NCBI GenBank assembly: GCA_036399715.1
Contig: DASWMO010000014.1
Span: 1 to 5,912, forward strand
DNA length: 5,912 bases
Origin: DASVSE01 sp036399715
Lineage (GTDB): Bacteria; Bacteroidota; Rhodothermia; Rhodothermales; Rubricoccaceae
Reading direction: 5' to 3'
Under the pieces are notes generated by a model that was given only the letters and a program-made list of their open reading frames with translations, had not been told where the DNA came from and made no database searches. The translations under genes were made by a program, and so were the position numbers. Shown here piece by piece: positions 1 through 5,700 of the stretch. Within the stretch, counting starts at the first letter, position 1, and every line of letters begins with the position of its first letter.

Positions 1-560
1 GCGTCGAAGCTTTCGAAGTCCGCGCGGTATCGGTTGAGGAGGTTGGCCGTTCGGAACGTGAGCGTGTGGCCGCGGGCGAGGCGAATCGCGGGCTCGACCA
101 AGCGGGCGAATGGCAGACGTCCACCGGCCGTGTGCGCGGCAATCAGCCCGGCGACCGAGCCGGGGACGCCAGCGGCGAGATGGCCTTTCGTCGAGCGCTC
201 GGGGACGGGCAGGCCGTCGGGCCCGAGAAAGAGGCTGCGCGTGGCCGCCGCCGGCGCCGTCTCGCGGAAGTCCCACGACGTTGCCGTCCCGTCCGCGCGG
301 CGGAGGACGAGAAAGCCGCCGCCGCCGAGGTTGCCCGCGTCCGGGAGCACAGCGGCGAGGGCGAACGCCGTCGCGACCGCCGCATCGACGGCGTTGCCGC
401 CCTCGCGAAGCACGGCGATCCCGACGGCCGTCGCCTCGGGATGACCCGACGTCACCGCCGCGCCGTCCGCGACGACGGCGCGGGCGGCCGGGACGGAAGG
501 GCGTGGGGCCGCCGACGCCGAGGCGACGCTGAGGACGAGAAAGGCGAGCAGGCAGCGCAT
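1..560 (-). CDS. ggt: Gamma-glutamyltransferase, N-terminal part (cut by the left edge)
   Basis: Periplasmic enzyme that removes or transfers the gamma-glutamyl group of glutathione and related peptides; the family is made as one precursor that cleaves itself into two subunits. 186 full codons are visible. Residues 1-17 (MRCLLAF..., ending ASA) look like a Sec signal peptide with cleavage near A17/A18. The family's N-terminal signatures follow: a VTSGHPEAT block near residues 36-44, LREGGNAVDAAVA near 51-63, NLGGGGF near 77-83, and DFRETAP near 97-103. R99 in the last of these corresponds, from family knowledge, to the substrate-carboxylate-binding arginine (Arg114 in E. coli). The catalytic threonine and small subunit lie beyond the edge, so activity cannot be judged. 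The ATG at 560 is chosen because the signal peptide begins there. The frame is open upstream to a TGA near 682 but offers only a TTG near 604. No Shine-Dalgarno is seen. Transcribed away from the small plus-strand ORF at 893. Gene identity is secure; substrate preference is unknown. Confidence 0.92.
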   Translation of the reverse strand, partial: MRCLLAFLVLSVASASAAPRPSVPAARAVVADGAAVTSGHPEATAVGIAVLREGGNAVDAAVATAFALAAVLPDAGNLGGGGFLVLRRADGTATSWDFRETAPAAATRSLFLGPDGLPVPERSTKGHLAAGVPGSVAGLIAAHTAGGRLPFARLVEPAIRLARGHTLTFRTANLLNRYRADFESFD

Positions 561-684
561 GGGTTCGGGCTTAGCCGACAGTGCAGGAGCGGGGTGCGGC
601 AAGATGGATGCAGACCTCCAGGTACCCGGTGAATTCCGCTCCGTGTTCGGGCGGCTCTCAGGCCCCTCGGCGCAGGGGTGTCAC

Positions 685-731
685 ACGGTCCGGGGACGGA
701 TCAAACCCAGCCTCGCCCCGATCCGGACCGT
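685..731. repeat. 9-base inverted repeat with a competing inner pairing
   Basis: ACGGTCCGG at 685-693 is perfectly complementary to CCGGACCGT at 723-731, with 29 bases between. Inside it CGGATC (697-702) can pair with GATCCG (720-725). That pairing shares bases 723-725 with the outer stem, so the two helices compete in part. Neither arm is followed by a T run on either strand, so it does not look like an intrinsic terminator. It lies in the probable ggt leader (minus strand) or far upstream of the small ORF. It could be an operator, an RNA switch-like leader or chance; in DNA this GC-rich, chance is a real option. Confidence 0.4.
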
Positions 732-789
732 TCCTGAAGCTCAGATGGGGCATTCCCTGAACTTTAATCGAGCCTGAGGGCCATTCGGG

Positions 790-820
790 TTGCCCTGCAC
801 CCACGACGCACCTACCTTCA
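790..820 (+). promoter_or_regulatory. Weak Bacteroidota-type promoter candidate for the small ORF
   Basis: TTG at 790-792 is followed 20 bases later by TACCTTCA (813-820). This partly resembles the Bacteroidota primary sigma pattern (TTTG, about 19-21 bases, TAnnTTTG): the TA and TT are present but the final G is not. It would start transcription near 827, leaving a leader of about 65 bases before the ATG at 893. The TTGACC at 850-855 has no matching -10 box and was not used. This is a pattern match only. Confidence 0.25.
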
Positions 821-834
821 GAGCAGGTTTTGTT

Positions 835-850
835 CCGGTTCACCGGTTCT
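835..850. repeat. Tandem 8-mer CCGGTTCA/CCGGTTCT
   Basis: Two adjacent 8-base units, CCGGTTCA (835-842) and CCGGTTCT (843-850), differ only at the last base. They lie 43 bases before the small ORF, within the predicted leader or next to its promoter. Tandem half-sites spaced by 8 bases could bind a regulator, but an 8-base spacing is less than one helical turn. With two copies only, chance duplication is possible. Confidence 0.4.
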
Positions 851-892
851 TGACCCGAGGAATTCCCCCCGTTCCTTTCGCCCACCACCGCG

Positions 893-970
893 ATGAACCG
901 TCTGATCCCCGTCATGTCCGCTGCCGCTGCCCTCGTCGGGCTCGGCGTGTGGGTCGTGTTCCAGTTCTAG
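893..970 (+). CDS. Small single-span membrane peptide, 25 residues
   Basis: I do not recognise this gene. The ATG at 893 opens 25 codons ending at TAG 968-970. It is the only ATG after the in-frame stop at 851-853, so the start is not ambiguous. The peptide starts MNRLIPVM and continues as an Ala/Leu/Val/Gly-rich stretch ending GVWVVFQF. Its only charge besides the N-terminus is Arg3, which suggests one membrane span with the N-terminus in the cytoplasm. Third codon positions are mostly G or C (21 of the 24 sense codons after the ATG), as in the neighbouring genes. A strong terminator begins 18 bases after the stop, which supports a real, separately transcribed unit. No Shine-Dalgarno is seen, as expected for this group. 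It could be a small membrane-complex subunit, a regulatory peptide or a toxin-like peptide; the sequence does not decide. It could also be a chance ORF in the leader of a terminated small RNA. Confidence 0.5.
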   Translation: MNRLIPVMSAAAALVGLGVWVVFQF

Positions 971-988
971 CACCCTCGGTGCGAACCT

Positions 989-1038
989 GCCGCCGGACGC
1001 GCCGCCCGACCTGTTCGAGCGGCGCGTCCGGTGGTTTT
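989..1038 (+). terminator. Rho-independent terminator after the small ORF
   Basis: A perfect 13-base-pair stem pairs CCGGACGCGCCGC (993-1005) with GCGGCGCGTCCGG (1019-1031). It extends outward by four more pairs, two of them G-T, to 989/1035. Inside, after one mismatch, CGA (1007-1009) pairs with TCG (1015-1017) around a 5-base loop. The right arm runs into TTTT (1035-1038), giving plus-strand orientation. It sits between the stops of the convergent small ORF (970) and holB (1046), so it may also slow minus-strand transcripts leaving holB. On that strand the stem is not followed by a T run. Confidence 0.8.
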
Positions 1039-1045
1039 GCAGGCG

Positions 1046-2248
1046 TCAGCCGGCGACGTCGAGCGGCGTGACGAGCAGGCCTTCGCCGCGTCCGCGCATC
1101 GCCTCGGCGAGGGCGTGGCCGAGGACGGCGAGGGCGAGCGCGGGCGACGCGTTGGCCGCGAGCGCGGCAGCCGCCTGCTCGACGAGACCCGCCATCGCGC
1201 CGAGGTCGGCGTCGGGCAGGTGAGCGACGAACGCGCCGATCTCGGCCGCCTGGTCCACGTTGACGATGCCCGACTCGGCCATCCCGGCCGGACCGGCGGC
1301 GCGGGCGAGGACGAGGTCGCGGATCCACGTGAGGACGAGGCCGAGCCACTGCCGGACGGGCTCGCGGCCGAGGCCCGCCGCCGCGTCCACGACGGGCGCG
1401 AGGCGCTCGGGGCGACCCGAGTACGCCGCCCGCAGAAACGTGAGCGCGAGCGCGCGGTGCTCGGCGAGCGCCTCGGACGAAACGAGGTCGAGCGCGCGCG
1501 TGAACGAGCCGTCCGCCATGCGGGCGACGAACGCCGCGCGCGGCGCGTCGACGCCGCGGCGGGCGAGCGCGGCCTCGACGGCCTCGGGCGCGAGCGGGTC
1601 GAAGCGGACCTGCTGGCAGCGCGAGAGGATCGTCGGCAGCACGGCGTCGAGGCGCTCGGCTGTCAGGATCAGGACCGTCGACGGGCCGGGCTCTTCGAGC
1701 AGCTTCAGGACCGAGTTGGCCGCCTCCACGCGCATCCGCTCGGCGTCCACGAGCACACCGACCGTCCGGTGGCCCTCGACGGGCACGTAGCGCATGTCGC
1801 GCTCCAGCCCCTCATCGGGCCCCATCGGGATTCGGCGGTGCTCGACGGGCTTCGTCGACGGCGCGGCGTCGCCGAGCTTGGCGCGGGCGCGGTAGTCGGT
1901 CGCCGCGTAGGGGTCGGCCGCGAGCGCTGCGAGGCGCTCGGTGTAGTCTGCGGGGCGGTCGTCGCGGGTCGCCTGCGGGCTCGTCTTGGGGAACGGCAGG
2001 TAGACGTGGAGGTCCGGATGGACGAGCCGGGCGGAGCGCTCGCACGCCGAGCACACGCCGCAGGCGCGGTCGCCGGTGTCGCCGCGGCGCTCGCACAGAA
2101 GGGCCTGCCCGAAGGCGAGGGCAGCGGCGCGCGTGCCGCTGCCGGGTGGCCCGTGGAGCAGGTACGCGTGCGCGACGCGCCCCGAGGCGAGCGCGTGCGC
2201 GAGCACGCCCGTCGCGCGGTCTTGTCCGATGACGTCCGAGAAGAGCAT
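1046..2248 (-). CDS. holB: DNA polymerase III subunit delta' (clamp-loader subunit)
   Basis: 400-residue AAA+-family subunit of the clamp loader, which with DnaX and delta opens the sliding clamp and sets it on primed DNA in the cytoplasm. The start FSDVIGQD (residues 3-10) is the usual N-terminal motif. A P-loop-like GPPGSGTR follows at 33-40, where the Walker A lysine is replaced by Thr; delta' subunits commonly lack a working ATPase site, so this fits. C52, C63, C66 and C69 form the zinc-binding module (C-x10-C-x2-C-x2-C). LLKLLEEP-type helix text lies at 180-187, and the family SRC motif is S209-R210-C211 in ILSRCQ. The segment near 85-150 is longer and more charged than in E. coli delta'. 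The C-terminal part (about 220-400) fits the helical collar domain. The ATG at 2248 is chosen for the canonical N-terminus; there is no Shine-Dalgarno. It is divergent from the SCP2 gene and convergent with the small ORF, so it is probably monocistronic. Confidence 0.94.
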   Translation of the reverse strand: MLFSDVIGQDRATGVLAHALASGRVAHAYLLHGPPGSGTRAAALAFGQALLCERRGDTGDRACGVCSACERSARLVHPDLHVYLPFPKTSPQATRDDRPADYTERLAALAADPYAATDYRARAKLGDAAPSTKPVEHRRIPMGPDEGLERDMRYVPVEGHRTVGVLVDAERMRVEAANSVLKLLEEPGPSTVLILTAERLDAVLPTILSRCQQVRFDPLAPEAVEAALARRGVDAPRAAFVARMADGSFTRALDLVSSEALAEHRALALTFLRAAYSGRPERLAPVVDAAAGLGREPVRQWLGLVLTWIRDLVLARAAGPAGMAESGIVNVDQAAEIGAFVAHLPDADLGAMAGLVEQAAAALAANASPALALAVLGHALAEAMRGRGEGLLVTPLDVAG

Positions 2249-2361
2249 GCCGGCGCGGGGGTAGGTCGGCAGGCAAGATCGGACTGTCCGCCGAGCCCGC
2301 CCGGGACCCCGAGGCCCGCTGTGGCCGTTGGCCGGGCTCTCCCCTTCCCCCGCTTCCGCCC
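2249..2361. promoter_or_regulatory. Divergent promoter region between holB and the SCP2 gene
   Basis: These 113 bases must hold the starts of both divergent transcripts, but no clear Bacteroidota promoter boxes are seen. Two symmetric elements are present: the 11-base near-palindrome CGGAC-T-GTCCG (2280-2290), and a 7-base inverted repeat, GAGCCCG (2293-2299) with CGGGCTC (2333-2339). A pyrimidine-rich run precedes the ATG at 2362. Any of these could be an operator; none has been matched to a known regulator. Confidence 0.4.
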
Positions 2362-2700
2362 ATGGCCCGCTACACCTCCATCGACGACGTTCTCGCCTCG
2401 TACCCCACGCGCTTCCACGCCGACAAGGCGAAGGGCATGGACGACCGGGTCCACATGAACCTCACGGGCGCCAACGCGCGCGACCTCACGCTGTACGTCC
2501 ACGACGGCGAACTGACGGTCGAGGAGGGCGTGCCGACGGTCGACCCGACCCTGACGCTCACGGCCGACGCCGACAACTGGCTGGCGGTCGAGAACGGCGA
2601 GCTCAACCCGATGATGGCGATGATGACGGGCAAGGTCAAGATGAAGGGCTCGGTCCCGTTCGCGACCAAGTTCATGGGTCTCTTCGGCTACGGCGGCTGA
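2362..2700 (+). CDS. SCP2 sterol-binding domain protein
   Basis: 112-residue stand-alone SCP2 (sterol carrier protein 2) domain, a small alpha/beta fold with a hydrophobic tunnel that binds lipids or fatty acyl chains. There is no signal peptide or membrane span, so it should be cytoplasmic. The N-terminal part (about 5-24) is a helix typical of the family, followed by strands around MNLTG (32-36), DLTLYVHDGE (41-50) and TLTLTADADNWL (63-74). The C-terminal signature is MMTGKVKMKGSVPFATKF (87-104), matching the family's T-G-K-x-K-x-K-G run before the closing helix. The length is what is expected for the domain alone. The stop (2698-2700) is 10 bases from the convergent peptidase stop. Bacterial members are of mostly unknown ligand; none can be named here. 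The family call is good and the biological role is unknown. Confidence 0.87.
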   Translation: MARYTSIDDVLASYPTRFHADKAKGMDDRVHMNLTGANARDLTLYVHDGELTVEEGVPTVDPTLTLTADADNWLAVENGELNPMMAMMTGKVKMKGSVPFATKFMGLFGYGG

Positions 2701-2710
2701 CGCCGAGGCG

Positions 2711-5700
2711 CTACCGGACGACGACGACGGTCGTCGTCCGCACCTCGCTTCCGGCGACGAGGCGGACGACGTACAGGCCCGCGGCAGCGGGGCCGGGCGT
2801 CCACACGGTGTCGTGCCAACCGGCCTCGGGCACGCCGTCGGCGAGGACAGCGACTTCGCGCCCGCGGGCGTCGTACACGGCGAGGCGGACCGGGACGGCC
2901 TCGGGGATGCTGTATGCGATGTTCGTTGGGCCTCGTGCCGGGTTAGGCTGAACGGGCCGAAGGGCGAGTTCAGCCGGCTCGCCAGGCGCCTCGGTGGGAG
3001 GCTCCGCAGGGGGCGGGGTTGCGCTCCGGGCGACGACCTCGATCCAGACTGGTAGGATCAGCCGCTCGGTGACACCCTCGACCGGCTCGTGCGAGGTGAC
3101 GTACGCCCGCGCGCCATACAGGCCGGGCAGAAGGCGGTCGGTGTGGGCCTCGACGGTCAGATCGAGTTGGCCGCCGGAGGCCACGACGGACTGCATGGGC
3201 GTCACTGACAGCATGCCGGCCGGGTCCACGAGGACGAGCGTCGAGTTGGACGCGACGCGACCCGTGACGAACGCGTCCTCCCCATCCACTGCCTCGACTC
3301 CGGCGAGGAATTCAGCGAAGCCGGGCACGAGGTGGTCGTAGGCCATCCGAATCTCTCCCGCCGGCGAGAACGTCGCCAGAAACGAGACCGGGGGGGAGCC
3401 TGGGGCTGTGAGGACCTGCATCTCTCGGTACTCGACGACGAACCGCCCGTCCGGCAGCGTCCCCGTGAGGACCTGGCCGCCCGGTCCAGGGGCAAGGTCA
3501 GTCTTGAACGGCGCGACGATCCCGTTGGGAAGGGTCGGGTTGGGCACATAGATCTGGCTCACGCCACCAGAGGGCAGGCTGCCCGGGACGAAGCTCACGA
3601 ACCCGTCGGTGTAGACGCGGACGGACGTAAAGACACGGCCTCCGAACGGAAACGAAAAGGGAAGCTGGACATCGGCAAAGCCGGCGTCTTCGGGCTCCCG
3701 CGTGCCTGGCTCGAGCGGCGTCCACGCTGTGAGTGCGCGGCCGGCCGCGCCGAGCGTCGCGTACGGATCCTCAGGCGTGTGGGCGAGGATCTGCCGGGTA
3801 ACAAAGGGCCTGTTGCCTAACTCGTACTCGCCGGTGACCTCGACATGGACCTGCTGCTCACGCGCGCCCCCGTTGCGAAGGCGGAACTGTCCGGACGCCG
3901 TCCCGCTGTCGCCTGTCAAAACGCGCACGTCGTCGGTCGCGGCCTGGATCCGAGGGGTTGGCGGAGGCGGCGGTGGGGGGGGAGTTGGAGTCCCGGGCGG
4001 AACGCCAGGCATGTCGAGGCTCACGGTCTCGTACCAGGAGAGGTTGCCCACCTCGTCGAGGGCCCGTACCGCGAGGTGCAACCGCCCACCAGCACCGGGG
4101 ACGGGCACCGTGAGGGTCTGGCTCGTGCCAGCCGGGTAAGGGTCCGCGAGCCCCGACGCCCGGGGCGCCCGGTCGACGTCGGCGACCGATCCGAACGCCA
4201 CGCGCGACATCCGCACGTCGTAGGCTGCTGCGGTGCCCACGGCGCCGTCGTCGCCCGGGACCACAAACTGGAGGAGCACCGAGAATGGCGACAGCACCGA
4301 CGCGGTGAGGCTGACGACAGGCCCCGGCGGCACGAGATCGACCGGGCCGGTCTCGACGGCAAATGACTCGACGTTGTCGGTGTTGACGGCCGACGATCCT
4401 TGCGAGGCCCCGCGCCCGAGGCCCCGCCGCGCGAAGGCTCTCTGGAGCAGGCCGTAGTGTGCGTTCCCGTAGAGCAGTTGGTCCGCGTAGAGAATCGCGT
4501 TGCGGGCGGCGACGAAGCCCGGGCGGCACGGCTGCAGACGCAGTGCCTCAGTGACGAGACTCAGCGCGATCTGATTCCCGGCCGTGCCGTCGGCGTCTGC
4601 TAAGTCGGGGTCGAATCCGTAGGCGTCGATGAGGTCCCACGTGACCTCCCACAGGACGGTTGCCCAGACGGTACCGACCGAGTGGCGGCCCGGCAGCGAG
4701 ACCGTCCGGCCATAGGTGAGGTCGTTCGTAGCAAAGAGGGTCGAGTAGGGCACCGGACGGACGCCGAGCGGGTCGCCCGAACTGTACGCGCTGTACCCCC
4801 GGGACGTGGTGCGTGTGTCGCCAGGGTGCATCGTGATAACAAGGGCGTACCAGTCGCTCCAGCCTTCGGCGAGGCCTTGGTCCTCTGCTCCAATCCCGAG
4901 GCACTCCGTCGTACGCGGCCCGCCGGTGAGACGTGCGGTCAGGCCGTGCGCGTACTCGTGGAGGACGACCTCGTGGTCGAAGGCAACGTCACGCCGGGGC
5001 GTCGTCCGCGTGCCTTCGAGCAACAGCAGGATCGGGCTCCCACCGTCCGGCGGGACGGCGATGTAAGCGTTGTCCGTCGCGCTTCCATTCTGCACGAGGA
5101 CCGAGACGGGGTCGGGCCGGGGGTCGCCGCCTTGGCCGTAGGCGTTCGCCTGGAAGTTGCCCCCCGCCGGGTCGAAGCCGTAGCCGTAGAGCACGTCGTG
5201 GGCGTGGTTCGTCCACACGAACGCGTTCGTGACGGCCGCTTCGGTGTACGTCTCCGGGCCCGCCGAGAGGTCCAGCGGGGAGGCGAACGCAAGCGACACA
5301 CCGCCGTCGGGCACGCCGACGGCGTCGGGCAGGCCATCCGCGTCCCGGTCCGGGAAGGCATGGACGTTGTTGCCGCGCGTGGTCGTGAACTCGGGTCCTG
5401 GGCGGGCGTCGGTGTCGTGCCAGCCGTACGGCGAGGCGAGGGAGAGCGCCGGGTCGGCGAGCAGCGTGCGGCCGTCGGTGGTGGCAGGGCCGTCGCGGTC
5501 GAGCGGCGAGCGCATCGGAGGTGGAAAGGCGAGGTAGGACGCGCCGTCGGGGAGCGCAGCCCGGACGGCCGGCGGGGCAAACGGGGCGAGCGGCGGCGCG
5601 GGCGGCGCTGATGCGTGCCCCTCGCCGCTCTCGAAGACGGCGAGGCGGTGCCGGCTCATCTCCGCACCCGTCGCGGCGTCGATGCGGACGACGGCCCACG

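Larger units (their letters stand above)
561..892. other. 332-base intergenic region between divergent genes
   Basis: Non-coding stretch separating the ggt start (minus strand) from the start of the small plus-strand ORF. I see no gene in it: the open frames crossing it have no recognisable motif and are shadows. It presumably holds both promoters. It contains a short hairpin (663-667 with 674-678), a 9-base inverted repeat (685-693 with 723-731), repeated CCTGA words (733, 756, 773), a weak promoter-like pair (790-820) and a tandem 8-mer (835-850). The section around 751-770 is less GC-rich than its surroundings. No tRNA, riboswitch or known regulatory RNA was recognised. Confidence 0.7.

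Noticed and set aside
66..632. 188-codon plus-strand open frame over ggt
   Set aside because: Arg/Ala/Gly/Asp-rich shadow opposite a gene with clear gamma-glutamyltransferase signatures and a signal peptide.
663..678. Small hairpin CCCCT/AGGGG in the intergenic region as a terminator
   Set aside because: Only five pairs with no following T run on either strand; no gene ends here.
777..796. AGGGC/GCCCT inverted repeat as a regulatory stem
   Set aside because: Five pairs around a 10-base gap in GC-rich DNA is no better than chance.
850..855. TTGACC as a sigma-70 type -35 box for the small ORF
   Set aside because: At 17 bases spacing there is no TATAAT-like element, and this bacterial group uses a different promoter pattern.
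790..1071. 93-codon plus-strand frame across the small ORF and terminator
   Set aside because: It reads through the terminator stem and into holB, is rich in Arg and Pro, and has no motif. The 25-codon frame at 893 fits the terminator position better.
1031..2458. 475-codon open frame on the plus strand, antisense to holB and running into the SCP2 gene
   Set aside because: Arg/Glu/Ala/Gly-rich text without a recognisable motif; it mirrors the GC-rich codons of holB, which carries clear family motifs on the other strand. Long antisense frames are expected at this GC content.
1705..2502. 265-codon minus-strand frame overlapping holB and the SCP2 gene
   Set aside because: Overlaps two well-supported genes in another frame, and turns into Ser/Arg/Pro/Thr-rich text typical of out-of-frame reading.
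4682..5611. 309-codon open frame on the plus strand, antisense to the peptidase
   Set aside because: Low-complexity Arg/Val/Gly/Glu composition opposite the conserved M36 catalytic region; a shadow frame.
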